DNA of 64,000 nucleotides from Mesorhizobium liriopis. Lineage in GTDB: Bacteria > Pseudomonadota > Alphaproteobacteria > Rhizobiales > Rhizobiaceae. Of the stretch, positions 18,935 to 28,251 are shown one piece after another. Both the position numbers and the translations under genes were made by a program. The notes under the pieces were generated by a model. The model worked only from the letters and a program-made list of their open reading frames with translations, made no database searches and had not been told where the DNA came from. Numbering within the stretch: the stretch's first letter is position 1; the number at the start of each line of letters is the position of its first letter. The stretch is from contig NZ_JAMXQS010000007.1 in assembly GCF_024053505.1 (NCBI RefSeq), positions 355,012-419,011 of the forward strand, written 5' to 3'.

Positions 18935-19230
18935 GTGCCACCCCCCGCGTTTCCATTGCTTTCTGCACGCAATGCCGCTGGCTGCTGCGTGCCGGCTGGA
19001 TGGCGCAGGAACTGCTTTCCACCTTCGGCACCGAGCTCGGCGAGGTGGCGCTGGTGCCCGGCACCGGCGGCGTCTTCAAGGTCGAGGTGGATGGCACGCT
19101 CGTCTGGGAACGCGAGCGCGATGGCGGCTTTCCCGATGCTGCCGAACTGAAACGCCGCGTGCGCGACGTGATCGCGCCCGAAAAGAGCCTGGGGCATTCC
19201 GAGAAGAAGAGCACCGCGCCTGAAGCATAG
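18931..19230 (+). CDS. SelT/SelW/SelH (Rdx) family protein
   Basis: Thioredoxin-like small redox protein, 99 aa. The Rdx signature is present: a beta strand followed by CTQC (residues 12-15), then LLRAGWMAQELL, and the later GGVFKVEVDG and the Gly-Phe-Pro turn. Cysteine occupies the position used for selenocysteine in some eukaryotic SelW proteins, so no recoding is involved. ATGA overlap with the ABC-F gene shows translational coupling. Cellular role is not established. Confidence 0.88.
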   Translation: MSATPRVSIAFCTQCRWLLRAGWMAQELLSTFGTELGEVALVPGTGGVFKVEVDGTLVWERERDGGFPDAAELKRRVRDVIAPEKSLGHSEKKSTAPEA

Positions 19231-19261
19231 GCGGTCTTACTGCCGCCGATCCGCGCCCAAC

Positions 19262-19290
19262 AAAAAACCCGCCTCGAAGGCGGGTTTTTG
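19262..19290. terminator. Bidirectional terminator between SelW-like gene and rpmE
   Basis: AAAAAACCCGCC-TCGA-AGGCGGGTTTTT: a GC stem of 7 bp flanked by A- and T-runs, so it can terminate both converging transcripts. Confidence 0.9.
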
Positions 19291-19314
19291 CATTCCTGCG
19301 CTGAGATGCCGGGC

Positions 19315-19536
19315 TTAGATGCCCAGGCCTTCGTAGCGCTTCTTGAACTTGGAGAGACGGCCGCCGCGGTCGAGCAGGGTCTGCTGACCACCGGTCCAGG
19401 CCGGGTGGGTGGTCGGGTCGATGTCGAGGTTCATCTTGTCGCCGGCTGCACCCCAGGTGGAGCGGGTCACATATTCGGTGCCGTCGGTCATCACCACGGT
19501 GATGTCGTGGTAGTCGGGATGGATGTCTGCCTTCAT
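19315..19536 (-). CDS. rpmE: 50S ribosomal protein L31
   Basis: 73-residue large-subunit protein beginning [20 protein letters not shown], the standard L31 opening, with the conserved HPAWTGGQ and [12 protein letters not shown] blocks. It lacks the CxxC zinc motif, as is usual for alphaproteobacterial L31. Convergent with the SelW-like gene and divergent from the ABC exporter. Confidence 0.96.
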   Translation of the reverse strand: MKADIHPDYHDITVVMTDGTEYVTRSTWGAAGDKMNLDIDPTTHPAWTGGQQTLLDRGGRLSKFKKRYEGLGI

Positions 19537-19645
19537 CGGATCAATTCCTGGATTTCTCGGGGCGCCGCCCCGCCGGTCAGGACGAGGCCAAAAAACATGA
19601 AGCCGCGAGCTTCAATCGGCCGCAGCTTCAAAAACGTTCGCCGGG

Positions 19646-19675
19646 CCTATACATCACGAGCCGTGACGGCACAAG
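19646..19675 (-). promoter_or_regulatory. Possible housekeeping promoter of rpmE
   Basis: On the minus strand CTTGTG and TATAGG are separated by 18 bp, a fair match to the alphaproteobacterial CTTGAC/CTATAT consensus, about 110 bp upstream of rpmE. Confidence 0.4.
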
Positions 19676-19772
19676 ACAGGCGAGGGGTTGATCTGGATCA
19701 TGCCCATTCGCGCATCCCGGCCTGACGCACTTCACCGGAATGCTCCAAGGCGTGACCGAGAACGGGAAGAGA

Positions 19773-21593
19773 ATGACTGAAACGTCCAGCGCGGCCGATA
19801 CGCCGACGCCCCAAGCCAAGGCCAAGCCTGCCCGCCTCAAGCCGCTGCGCGTGCTGCTGCCCTACGTGACACGCCATCGCCGCACCGCGCTCTTCGCCTG
19901 CTTGTTTCTCGCACTCGCCGCCATCACCACGCTGACCTTGCCGCCCGCCCTGCGTCGCATGATCGACCAGGGCTTCTCGGGCGCCGATCCGCATTTCGTC
20001 GGGCAGTATTTCGCAGGGCTGATCGGCTTGGCGGCGCTGCTTGCCTTCGCCTCGGCCGGGCGCTTCTTCTTCGTGGTGATGCTCGGCGAGCGCGTGGTGG
20101 CCGACCTGCGCCGCGATGTGTTCGCCCATGTCACCAAGCTCTCGCCTGGCTTCTTCGACACCGCCCGCTCGGGCGAGATCGCGGCCCGGCTGGGCGCCGA
20201 TACGACGCAGATCAAGGGCGTGGTGGGCGCCACCGCCTCGCTTGCCTTGCGCAACACGATCCTGGGCCTCGGCGCACTCGCCATGATGGTGGTGACGAGC
20301 CCGAAGCTTTCCGGGCTTGTTGTGGCGGCCATTCCCCTAGTGCTGTTGCCGCTGCTCGCCTTCGGCCGCACCGTGCGTGCCCGCTCGCGGCTGGCGCAGG
20401 ACAGACTGGCGGATGCGACGGCTTACGCCGGCGAGCAGATCGGCGCCGTGCGCACGCTCCAGGCCTTCACCAACGAAGCGCGTGCCAACAGCCGCTTCGC
20501 GCAGGCCGTGGAGGACGCTTGGAACGCGTCGAAGCTCTCCACGCGCTCGCGGGCGATCCTCACCTTCTTCGCCATTCTCGCGATCTTTTCGTCCGTCGTC
20601 GGCGTGCTCTGGATCGGCTCGCATGATGTGATGACGGGCGCGATGTCGCCGGGCACGCTCGGCCAGTTCGTGATCTATGCGGTGTTCGCGGCAGGCGCCG
20701 TGGGCGCGCTTTCCGAAATCGGCGGTGAGATCCAGCAGGCGGCGGGTGCCGCTGAACGGCTGAGCGAGCTGCTCGCGGAAGAGCCACAGATCAGGGCGCC
20801 CGCCGACCCTTTGCCGCTGCCGGGGCCGCAACCCGGTGCGCTCGCCTTCCACGATGTCAGCTTCTCATACCCGGCGCGGCCTGATCTGCCGACGCTCGAT
20901 CGGTTGGATTTTGCTGTCAGGCCCGGCGAGACCGTGGCGCTTGTCGGACCCTCGGGGGCTGGCAAATCCTCGGTCTATGCGCTCCTCCTGCGCTTCTATG
21001 ATGCGCAACAGGGCTCCGTGACCGTGGACGGCGTGGATGTGCGCCGGCTCGATCCTTTCGCGCTCCGACGCAACATCGCCCTGGTGCCGCAGGAAGCCGC
21101 GGTCTTTGCCGGCACCGTCCGCGAAAACATCGCATACGGCCGCCCCGACGCGAGCAACGATGAAATCATCCAAGCCGCGCGTGACGCCTATGCGCTTTCC
21201 TTTATCGAGCGCCTGCCGCAGGGCTTCGACACGGAGATCGGCGAGCGCGGGGTGCAATTGTCGGGCGGCCAGCGCCAGCGCATCGCCATTGCGCGCGCCA
21301 TCCTCAAGGATGCGCCGATCCTCCTGCTCGACGAAGCCACGAGCGCGCTCGATGCCGAGAGCGAACGGCTGGTGCAGGCGGCTCTCGACCGCCTCGCCCA
21401 GGGCCGCACGACGCTCGTCATCGCGCACCGGCTCGCCACCGTGCTGAAAGCCGACCGCATCCTCGTGATGGAAAAGGGCGCGGTGGTGGAGGAGGGGACG
21501 CATGGCGAACTGATCCGTCGCGGCGGCACCTATGCGCGGCTCGCGCGGCTGCAGTTCGAGCAGCCCGAAGAGGTGGTTGCGGCTGCGGAGTAG
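19773..21593 (+). CDS. ABC exporter, fused membrane and ATPase domains
   Basis: 606-residue half-transporter of the MsbA/lipid-exporter type. Transmembrane domain at about 25-330 with helices such as AALFACLFLALAAITTL and FFAILAIFSSVVGVLWIG; nucleotide-binding domain with Walker A GPSGAGKSS (about 392), Q-loop LVPQEAAVF, signature LSGGQRQR (about 495) and Walker B ILLLDEATSALD (about 517). I chose ATG 19773 with GGGAAGAG just upstream; ATG 19740 is possible. Substrate cannot be read from sequence. Confidence 0.9.
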   Translation: MTETSSAADTPTPQAKAKPARLKPLRVLLPYVTRHRRTALFACLFLALAAITTLTLPPALRRMIDQGFSGADPHFVGQYFAGLIGLAALLAFASAGRFFFVVMLGERVVADLRRDVFAHVTKLSPGFFDTARSGEIAARLGADTTQIKGVVGATASLALRNTILGLGALAMMVVTSPKLSGLVVAAIPLVLLPLLAFGRTVRARSRLAQDRLADATAYAGEQIGAVRTLQAFTNEARANSRFAQAVEDAWNASKLSTRSRAILTFFAILAIFSSVVGVLWIGSHDVMTGAMSPGTLGQFVIYAVFAAGAVGALSEIGGEIQQAAGAAERLSELLAEEPQIRAPADPLPLPGPQPGALAFHDVSFSYPARPDLPTLDRLDFAVRPGETVALVGPSGAGKSSVYALLLRFYDAQQGSVTVDGVDVRRLDPFALRRNIALVPQEAAVFAGTVRENIAYGRPDASNDEIIQAARDAYALSFIERLPQGFDTEIGERGVQLSGGQRQRIAIARAILKDAPILLLDEATSALDAESERLVQAALDRLAQGRTTLVIAHRLATVLKADRILVMEKGAVVEEGTHGELIRRGGTYARLARLQFEQPEEVVAAAE

Positions 21594-21657
21594 GGTTGCC
21601 CTATCCCTCCCGTTCCTTCATCCTCTCCCACATTCACGCGCTTTGGGAGGAGATGGC

Positions 21658-22641
21658 ATGAAACGAGGATTGAGCCGCCGCGCGGTTCTGGCACTGGGCG
21701 CCGCGGCGACCACATTGGCTCTCGGCAGCGCTGCGCAAGCCCAGAGTTTCCCGGACCGCACGATCACGCTGGTGGTGCCCTTCGCGGCAGGCGGCTCGAC
21801 CGATCTCGTCGCGCGGGTGATCGCCGAAAAGATGTCCGAGAATATCGGCAGCCAAGTCATCGTCGAGAATGTCGGCGGGGCAGGCGGCAATCTGGGTGCC
21901 GATCGCGTCGCCCGCTCGGACCCGGACGGCTACACGATCCTGATGGGCACGGTGGCGACGCACGCGCTCAACCCGCTGATGCTCAAGCAAAGCCCCTACA
22001 ACCCCGAAACCGATTTCGCGCCGATCTCGCTTCTGGTGGTGGTGCCGAACGTGCTGGTGGTGAACCCGGAATTCCCGGCCAAGACCGTGCCGGAGCTGAT
22101 CGCGCTTCTGAAAGAAAAGCCCGACGAGTATTCCTACGCTTCGTCGGGCAACGGCACGCCGCTCCATCTGTCGGGCGAGCTGTTCAAGAGCCTTGCCGGT
22201 GTCGAGATGCAGCACATTCCCTACAAGGGCTCGGGCCCTGCTTTGCAGGATGTGATCGGCAATCAGGTGCCGATCATGTTCGACAATCTGCCGTCCTCGT
22301 CGGGCTACATCAAATCCGGCACGCTGCGCGCGCTGGGCGTCACCACCAAGGAGCGCGCGGCATCGTTCCCCGATATCCCGACCATCGGCGAGACCGTGCC
22401 GGGCTACGAAACCTATACCTGGAACGCCTTCTTCGCGCCGGCCAACACACCGCCGGAAGTGGTCGCCAAGCTCAACGAGGCCTCGAAGGCGGCTCTTGCC
22501 GACCCGAAGGTGGCGGAGCGCATGAAGGAGTTCAGCGCGACGATCGTCGGCTCCTCGCCGGAAGAGCTGGCGGCTCATGTGAAGGCCGAGATCGCCAAGT
22601 GGACGCCGATCGTCAAGGAGGCCGGCGTAACCCTGGACTAG
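21658..22641 (+). CDS. Bug/TctC-family periplasmic solute-binding protein
   Basis: Extracytoplasmic binding protein of the tripartite tricarboxylate transporter family, 327 aa. A signal peptide with a twin-arginine-like SRRAVLAL ends at AQAQ; the mature protein has the family motifs VPFAAGGSTDLVAR, ENVGGAGGNLGAD and PYKGSGPALQDV. ATG 21658 follows GGGAGGAG. No TctA/TctB membrane partners are nearby, as is common for Bug proteins. Ligand unknown, likely a carboxylate. Confidence 0.9.
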   Translation: MKRGLSRRAVLALGAAATTLALGSAAQAQSFPDRTITLVVPFAAGGSTDLVARVIAEKMSENIGSQVIVENVGGAGGNLGADRVARSDPDGYTILMGTVATHALNPLMLKQSPYNPETDFAPISLLVVVPNVLVVNPEFPAKTVPELIALLKEKPDEYSYASSGNGTPLHLSGELFKSLAGVEMQHIPYKGSGPALQDVIGNQVPIMFDNLPSSSGYIKSGTLRALGVTTKERAASFPDIPTIGETVPGYETYTWNAFFAPANTPPEVVAKLNEASKAALADPKVAERMKEFSATIVGSSPEELAAHVKAEIAKWTPIVKEAGVTLD

Positions 22642-22651
22642 GGATGAGCGA

Positions 22652-23683
22652 CTAGCGCTCGGTGAGCTTCAGCTCGATACGCCGGTTGCGGTCACGCGCT
22701 TCCGGCGTGTCGGCCGTATCCAGCGGCTGATACTCGCCGAAGCCGGCCGCCACCAACCGGTTGGCCGGCACGCCGTTGGCGATCAGGAACTTCACCACCG
22801 AGGTCGCGCGCGCGGAAGACAGCTCCCAATTGTCGCGATAGCGCCCCGTTCCGGCCAGCGGGCGGTTGTCGGTGTGGCCGTCCACGCGCAAGACCCAGTT
22901 GATCTCGGGCGGGATCTCGCGCTGCAATTCGATGATGGCTGCGGCGAGCTTCTTCATTTCGTCTTCGCCGGCCGCATTGATCACATCGGAACCGACGGGA
23001 AACAGCACTTCCGACTGGAACACGAAGCGGTCGCCGACGATGCGGATGTTCTCGCGGTCGGACAGGATTTCGCGCAGGCGGCCGAAGAAGTCGGAGCGGT
23101 AGCGGTTCAGTTCCTGCACGCGCTGGGCGAGCGCCACGTTCAAACGCTTGCCGAGATCGGCGATCTTGGCGTTGGATTCCCGATCGCGGGATTCCGACGC
23201 ATCGAGCGCCGACTCGAGTGCGCCGATCTGGCGGCGCAACGCTGCGATCTGCTGGTTCAAGAGCTCGACCTGACTCAGCGCGCGCTGGCTAACCTGGCGC
23301 TGGTTGTCGAGTTCGCCCGAGAGCGAGCCGATCCGCGCCTCGGCCGCAGCCCCCTGGCCTGATCCCTGGTCCAGCAATGTCTGGAGACGGGAGCGGTCGG
23401 CTTGCGCGGCTTCGAGCGAGGCGCGCAGATCGGCGAGCTGATCCTGCGAATCCTGGCCAGTCGCGCGTTCGAGCGCGAGCAGCTGCGTCAGCTCGTTGAT
23501 CTGCGAATTGAGGCGGTTTAGCACCTCGTCCTTGCCCGCCACCTCGCGGCTGAGCAGGAACTGCGCCAGCACGAAGACGGAGAGCAGAAACATGATGGCG
23601 AGCAGCAACGTCGAAAGCGCGTCGACGAAGCCCGGCCAATAATCGATGCGCCGGTCGCTCCGGCGTCCACGCGCGAGCGCCAC
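22652..23683 (-). CDS. MotB/OmpA-like peptidoglycan-binding protein
   Basis: 343-residue inner-membrane protein with one N-terminal helix (about 22-45, LSTLLLAIMFLLSVFVLAQFLL), a coiled coil (about 50-185) and a C-terminal OmpA domain (about 215-343; VDGHTDNRP, LSSARATSVVKFLIANGV, RRIEL). The motif FVDALSTLLLAI places an Asp at the start of the helix, as in MotB-type stators where it carries protons. It begins 3 bp after the ExbB-like gene stop and is certainly its partner. Not flagellar by context. Confidence 0.88.
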   Translation of the reverse strand: MALARGRRSDRRIDYWPGFVDALSTLLLAIMFLLSVFVLAQFLLSREVAGKDEVLNRLNSQINELTQLLALERATGQDSQDQLADLRASLEAAQADRSRLQTLLDQGSGQGAAAEARIGSLSGELDNQRQVSQRALSQVELLNQQIAALRRQIGALESALDASESRDRESNAKIADLGKRLNVALAQRVQELNRYRSDFFGRLREILSDRENIRIVGDRFVFQSEVLFPVGSDVINAAGEDEMKKLAAAIIELQREIPPEINWVLRVDGHTDNRPLAGTGRYRDNWELSSARATSVVKFLIANGVPANRLVAAGFGEYQPLDTADTPEARDRNRRIELKLTER

Positions 23684-23686
23684 CGG

Positions 23687-24796
23687 TTAGGAACCCTGCC
23701 GGTGCAGCGCGTCGGCCAGACGGTCGAGCGTTTCGCGCAGCGCCTTCTGTTCTTCCGACTGCGCTTCCACCCAGTCGCGCATCATCTGCTGCTCGGAGCG
23801 CATGTTGCGCACGAGGCCTGAAATGCCGTCGGCCAGGTTCGCCATGGCGGTCGCCACGCGCTGGTTGGAGCCGCCCGTTTCCTGCACGGCGCGTAAGCGT
23901 TCGGCGATCTCGCGCAACTCGTCGGAGGGCTCCAGCGTGCCCGAGCGGGTCTCGACCGCAGCAGCAGGGGCGATGTCGGAAGAAAGATCGGTGACGGTGG
24001 AAAGCCAGTTTTCGAGCTCGGTATAGAACCGCGTCTGCGCCCGGCCCGCCTGAAGGTCGAGGAAACCCAGCACCAGCGAGCCCGACAGGCCGAACAGCGA
24101 AGACGAAAACGCCGTGCCCATGCCCTGCAAGGGGGCGGAGAGGCCGGCCTTCAATGCATCGAGCACGGCATTGGTGTCGCCTGTGCCGGGGTCGAGCGAC
24201 TGGATCGTGTCGCCGATCGAGCCGATCGTGGCGAGCAGGCCCCAGAAGGTGCCGAGCAGGCCGAGGAAGACCAGCAGGCCGATCAAGTAGCGCGAGATGT
24301 CACGGCTTTCGTCCAGACGGTTCGCGATCGAATCCAGCATGGTGCGCAGGGAATTGGTCGAGAACGCCATGGAGGAAGAGCGGCCGAGCAGCGACTTCAT
24401 GGGCGCGAGCAGCACCGGCTCGGTGGTTTCCGAGCCTTCGCGGAACGAGTTCACCCAGCGCACTTCGCGGAACAGGCGGATCACCTGTCCGAAGGACAAG
24501 AGGATGCCAATGAGAAGCACACCGAGGATCAGGCCGTTGAGACCCGGATTGGTGGTGAAGGCCGCCTGAATCTGGCGCGTCAGGATCACCGCCACGAAGG
24601 CGACGATGGCCAGAAAGATGATCATGGAAAGCAGAAAGACCTGCGGGCTGGACAGCCGGTCGGGATTGCGGCGGAACAGGCGTCGGCGCGAACGCTCGCG
24701 CGGCTCCTCCCGCCGCTCGCCACGGATGGGCGCGAATTCGTCGTCGTCGCGCCGAACCCGGGGAGAGGTGTCGTCTTCGTTTCCAGCGATAGCCAT
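23687..24796 (-). CDS. MotA/TolQ/ExbB proton-channel family protein
   Basis: 369-residue membrane protein: basic N-terminal cytosolic segment rich in Arg (about 10-45), helices near 50-70 and 83-103, a cytosolic loop, two helices near 170-235 with the small-residue pattern GLLGTFWGLLATIGSI and SSLFGLSGSLVLGFL typical of ExbB/TolQ, and a C-terminal helical region predicted to be coiled. Start 24796 has AGAAGG upstream; ATG 24814 is an alternative. Forms an ion-channel unit with the following OmpA-domain protein. Confidence 0.87.
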   Translation of the reverse strand: MAIAGNEDDTSPRVRRDDDEFAPIRGERREEPRERSRRRLFRRNPDRLSSPQVFLLSMIIFLAIVAFVAVILTRQIQAAFTTNPGLNGLILGVLLIGILLSFGQVIRLFREVRWVNSFREGSETTEPVLLAPMKSLLGRSSSMAFSTNSLRTMLDSIANRLDESRDISRYLIGLLVFLGLLGTFWGLLATIGSIGDTIQSLDPGTGDTNAVLDALKAGLSAPLQGMGTAFSSSLFGLSGSLVLGFLDLQAGRAQTRFYTELENWLSTVTDLSSDIAPAAAVETRSGTLEPSDELREIAERLRAVQETGGSNQRVATAMANLADGISGLVRNMRSEQQMMRDWVEAQSEEQKALRETLDRLADALHRQGS

Positions 24797-24945
24797 TCCC
24801 ACGCCTTCTGCCATCCGCCCGCATTCAAACGCCGGGCAGCACTCCAAGCCGGAACGGTCTAACCGAAATTGTGTTCAAAATGAATGGCGGACAAGGGCCG
24901 GACAGCCTTGCGCCCGGCACTTCTCAACATGTGATGCCTGCGTGA

Positions 24946-25695
24946 TCAGGCCGCGCTGAGGCGCGCCATGGTCTCGTCGTCCACCTCGAAATTGGCATAG
25001 ACGTTCTGCACGTCGTCGTCGTCCTCGAGCGTGCCGACAAGCTTCATCAGCGACTGCGCGCGATCCTCGTCAACGGGGATGTTGTTCTGCGGACGCCAGA
25101 TGACCTTCACGCTTTCGGCCTCGCCCAGCGCGTCTTCGAGCGACTTGGCGACATCGCCGACGCTCTCGAACCCGCAGATGATGGTGTGGCTTTCCTCGTC
25201 GGATTCGACATCGTCCGCGCCCGCCTCGATGGCCGCGTCCATCACCTTGTCGGCGCTGCCAGCGGATGCCGGATAGGTGATCTCGCCGGCGCGGTCCCAC
25301 ATGAAGGACACCGAGCCCGTTTCACCAAGCGCGCCGCCGGCCTTGGTGAAGGCCGCGCGCACGTTCGATGCGGTGCGGTTGCGGTTGTCGGTGAGCGCTT
25401 CCACGATCAGGGCCACGCCACCCGGGCCATAGCCCTCGTAGCGGACTTCCTCGTAGTTCTCGGAGTCGCCGCCGCTCGCCTTGTTGATGGCGCGCTGGAT
25501 GTTGTCCTTGGGCATGGACTGCGCCTTGGCGTTCTGGATAGCCAGGCGCAGGCGCGGGTTCATCGCGGGGTCGGGCGTGCCACCCTTGGCGGCGACGGTG
25601 ATTTCGCGTGCGAGCTTGGAGAACATCTTGGAGCGGACCGCGTCCTGGCGGCCCTTGCGGTGCATGATGTTCTTGAACTGACTATGGCCGGCCAT
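24946..25695 (-). CDS. YebC/PmpR family transcription/translation factor
   Basis: 249-residue YebC-family protein starting [19 protein letters not shown], with the family blocks [34 protein letters not shown] and [15 protein letters not shown]. Members act as DNA-binding regulators or, in TACO1-like relatives, help ribosomes through proline-rich stretches. Length and motifs are complete. Monocistronic by spacing. Confidence 0.95.
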   Translation of the reverse strand: MAGHSQFKNIMHRKGRQDAVRSKMFSKLAREITVAAKGGTPDPAMNPRLRLAIQNAKAQSMPKDNIQRAINKASGGDSENYEEVRYEGYGPGGVALIVEALTDNRNRTASNVRAAFTKAGGALGETGSVSFMWDRAGEITYPASAGSADKVMDAAIEAGADDVESDEESHTIICGFESVGDVAKSLEDALGEAESVKVIWRPQNNIPVDEDRAQSLMKLVGTLEDDDDVQNVYANFEVDDETMARLSAA

Positions 25696-25807
25696 GGCAC
25701 TCCCGCTTCAGGCGTTTTCCGCTTCAGGCGTTTTTGAGATTTCGAGATTGGCCGGCTTATACTCAAAGCCTCGCCAGCCGTCCAGAAGAAGGGGTCGAGA
25801 AGCGCTC

Positions 25808-26296
25808 ATGGTCCAGCCCGTCAGGCTTCCCGCGCTGCCGCTGCATGGCGGCTGCCAGTGCGGCAAGGTGCGTTACGCAGTCAGTGGCGTGCCACTCGTT
25901 CTCTATCTCTGCCACTGCACCGAGTGCCAGCGGCACACGGCAAGCGCGTTCGGGCAATCGATGTGGGTCAGGCGGGAGGAATTCAGCCTTTCAGGCGAAC
26001 TGGGCCATACCAGGCGTCCCAACAGTTCCGGCGAAACGCACGGCCATTTCTGCCCCTCCTGCGGCGTGCGCATCTTTCACGACGAGCCGGGGTCGGAGGA
26101 GATCACGCTGAAAGCCGGTACGCTGGATGACACGAGCTGGCTCTTTCCCGCCGGCCATATCTGGACGCGCTCACGCCAGCCATGGATGACGATCGGAGCA
26201 AGTGAGCTGTCCGCGCCGGCCGAGCCCGAGAGCTTCGAGCCTTATCTCGCACGCTGGCGCGACATGCTGGAGGCTGGTGCGGTCGCGAAGATGTGA
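25808..26296 (+). CDS. GFA family (Gfa-like) zinc protein
   Basis: 162-residue protein with the glutathione-dependent formaldehyde-activating (GFA/CENP-V) fold. Zinc ligands are visible as GGCQCGKVRY, CHCTECQRHTASAF and CPSCGVRIF. Most GFA-family proteins have no proven formaldehyde activity, so function is open. ATG 25808 was chosen because the domain begins shortly after; an upstream frame to 25694 overlaps the yebC start region. Confidence 0.9.
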   Translation: MVQPVRLPALPLHGGCQCGKVRYAVSGVPLVLYLCHCTECQRHTASAFGQSMWVRREEFSLSGELGHTRRPNSSGETHGHFCPSCGVRIFHDEPGSEEITLKAGTLDDTSWLFPAGHIWTRSRQPWMTIGASELSAPAEPESFEPYLARWRDMLEAGAVAKM

Positions 26297-26359
26297 CGCT
26301 GCGTTTCGGGGTGTTCCGCTCATAGTCACCAGCGAGACGTGCCAGCCGGAGACTGCCTT

Positions 26360-27202
26360 ATGCCCCGACTTCGCCTTCTATTCCCGCTGCTTCTTGGCTT
26401 CCTCGCGATGCCCGTCTGGGCGCAGGACGCACCCAAGCCGCCGGATGAACCGATCCCGTCCTCCTGCCTTGCCATGGCGCAGAGCGTTCCCGGTGCGACC
26501 TATGCCAACTACTCGCCTGCGGCCGGTGCGCCGCTGCGCAACGTGGCCGAGAGTGGGGAGGTGACGATCACCTATGCGGGCCACTCGACCTATCTGATCG
26601 ACACGCCGAAAGGCGTGCGCATCGCAACCGATTTTTCCGGCGTTTATGGCGGCAACCCGGCGCCGCGCGTGGCGACCATGAACCATGCCCACCGCACGCA
26701 CTACACAGACGCGCCAGATCCCCAGATCGAACACGTGCTGCGTGGCTGGAACCCCCAAGGCAACGGCCCGGCCAGGCACGCGGTCGTGGTGGATGACGTC
26801 ACTATCCGCAACGTGCCCACCGATGTGCTCCGCTGGGGCCGCGAGGAAAAGGACGGCAATTCGATCTTCATCTTCGAGGTCGCCGGCCTCTGCATCGGCC
26901 ATCTCGGTCATCTCCATCACAAGCTGACGGACGCCCATTACGGCGCCATCGGCCGGCTCGACGTGGTGATGGTGCCGGTCGATGGCGGCATGACGCAGTC
27001 TCTTGCGAATATGAGCGAGATCGCCACACGGCTGATGTCCTCGGTGATCCTGCCGATGCACCGGCACTCGACCCCGATGGGCGAGTTTCTCGGATTGATG
27101 GGCGAGAAGTTCGCGGTGGACTATCGCTCCGGTCGTTCGCTCACCGTCTCGCTGCGCAGCCTGCCGAAACAGCCCACCATCGTGGTGCTGGACGGGGTTT
27201 AG
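26360..27202 (+). CDS. Exported MBL-fold hydrolase (UlaG-like)
   Basis: 280-residue metallo-beta-lactamase-fold protein with a signal peptide (LLFPLLLGFLAMPVWAQ). The core starts at VTITYAGHSTYLIDTPKGVRI; the metal-binding loop reads NHAHRTHYTD, an HxHxxH variant of the usual HxHxDH, and later HLGHLHH and LPMHRHSTP supply further histidines. The substrate is unknown. It is followed by a strong bidirectional terminator. Confidence 0.85.
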   Translation: MPRLRLLFPLLLGFLAMPVWAQDAPKPPDEPIPSSCLAMAQSVPGATYANYSPAAGAPLRNVAESGEVTITYAGHSTYLIDTPKGVRIATDFSGVYGGNPAPRVATMNHAHRTHYTDAPDPQIEHVLRGWNPQGNGPARHAVVVDDVTIRNVPTDVLRWGREEKDGNSIFIFEVAGLCIGHLGHLHHKLTDAHYGAIGRLDVVMVPVDGGMTQSLANMSEIATRLMSSVILPMHRHSTPMGEFLGLMGEKFAVDYRSGRSLTVSLRSLPKQPTIVVLDGV

Positions 27203-27242
27203 AACCCGCATGTCATCGCTCGAATAACAACGTGGGCTCAAT

Positions 27243-27275
27243 AAAAACGGGGCCACACAGGCCCCGTTCTTTTTA
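27243..27275. terminator. Bidirectional intrinsic terminator
   Basis: 9-bp stem AACGGGGCC/GGCCCCGTT with a 5-nt loop, preceded by an A-run and followed by TCTTTTT. It separates the converging MBL-fold and terC genes. Confidence 0.92.
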
Positions 27276-27296
27276 AAGCGTCAAACCAAACCGTGC

Positions 27297-28136
27297 TCAG
27301 CGATGAGGCTCTTGGGCCACGGGACGCGAAGCCGGCACCGTGCCGCCATCCGGCTTGGGGTGATTGTCGGCCGTCACGCCTGCCGCGGTCTTCGCACGCC
27401 GTGACTTGCGCGAGCGCTGGAGCATGTTGAGGCCTTCCACCAACGCCGAGAAGCCCATCGCTGCATAGATGTAGCCCTTGGGCACATGGTAGCCCATGCC
27501 GTCGGCGATCAGCGTCATGCCGATCATCAACAGGAAGCCCAGGGCCAGCATGACGATGGTCGGGTTCTTCTCGATGAAGGCGGAAAGCGGATTGACCGCG
27601 AGCAGCATCACCGTCACCGCGAAGATTACGGCGATATACATGATGGCGATGTGATCGGTCATGCCGACGGCGGTGATGATCGAGTCGACCGAGAAGACCA
27701 GATCGAGCAACAGGATCTGGAACACGGCCGCGCCCATCGACAGCTGCAGAGCCTCGCCGACGAGGTTGTCCTTGCCGTCCTCGTGATCCACCGAGTGATG
27801 GATTTCCTTGGTGGCCTTCCAGACGAGGAAGAGGCCACCCGCGATCAGGATGATATCGCGCCACGAGAACTCGTTGCCGAGGATCGTAAAGGCAGGGGCC
27901 GTGAGGCCGACGATCCAGGAAATGGTCGCCAGCAGCGCCAGGCGCATCAGGAGTGCCGCGCCGATACCCAAACGTCGTGCCGCGACGCGCTGTTCGGGCG
28001 GCAGGCGGTTGGTGAGGATCGAGATGAAAATCAGGTTGTCGATGCCCAGAACCACTTCCAGCACGATCAGTGTCAGAAGGGCGACCCAGGCGGTGGGGTC
28101 ATTCACGAAAGTGAAGTACTGGGCTAACCACTCCAT
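27297..28136 (-). CDS. TerC-family integral membrane protein
   Basis: 279-residue TerC/Alx-type protein with about seven hydrophobic segments. Family motifs with acidic residues inside the membrane are present: [15 protein letters not shown] (about 27-41) and [17 protein letters not shown] (about 142-158). The hydrophilic tail (about 235-279) is Lys/Arg/Pro rich. Members are linked to metal (manganese) homeostasis or tellurite resistance; the substrate here is inferred only. No yybP-ykoY riboswitch is evident upstream. Confidence 0.92.
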   Translation of the reverse strand: MEWLAQYFTFVNDPTAWVALLTLIVLEVVLGIDNLIFISILTNRLPPEQRVAARRLGIGAALLMRLALLATISWIVGLTAPAFTILGNEFSWRDIILIAGGLFLVWKATKEIHHSVDHEDGKDNLVGEALQLSMGAAVFQILLLDLVFSVDSIITAVGMTDHIAIMYIAVIFAVTVMLLAVNPLSAFIEKNPTIVMLALGFLLMIGMTLIADGMGYHVPKGYIYAAMGFSALVEGLNMLQRSRKSRRAKTAAGVTADNHPKPDGGTVPASRPVAQEPHR

Positions 28137-28251
28137 CGGCGGCGCTTATCCTTTTCCGGCAGGTTCAAATTGCCGTGACAGGTGGGGGCGCGTACGGGTC
28201 CGTTCAACAGGTGAAGGAGACACTGAGCAAAATAGTTCGCTCCTGCATGTA

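Noticed and set aside
18931..19230. Selenocysteine recoding in the SelW-like gene
   Set aside because: The active-site codons are ordinary Cys codons; no in-frame TGA or SECIS-like hairpin is needed.
22652..24796. Zorya-like anti-phage system (ZorA/ZorB)
   Set aside because: The channel and OmpA-domain pair resembles ZorAB, but no ZorC, ZorD or ZorE partners flank it and the neighbours are housekeeping genes.
28137..28251. yybP-ykoY riboswitch upstream of terC
   Set aside because: Expected because some terC-family genes have it, but I could not find its conserved helices in the leader.
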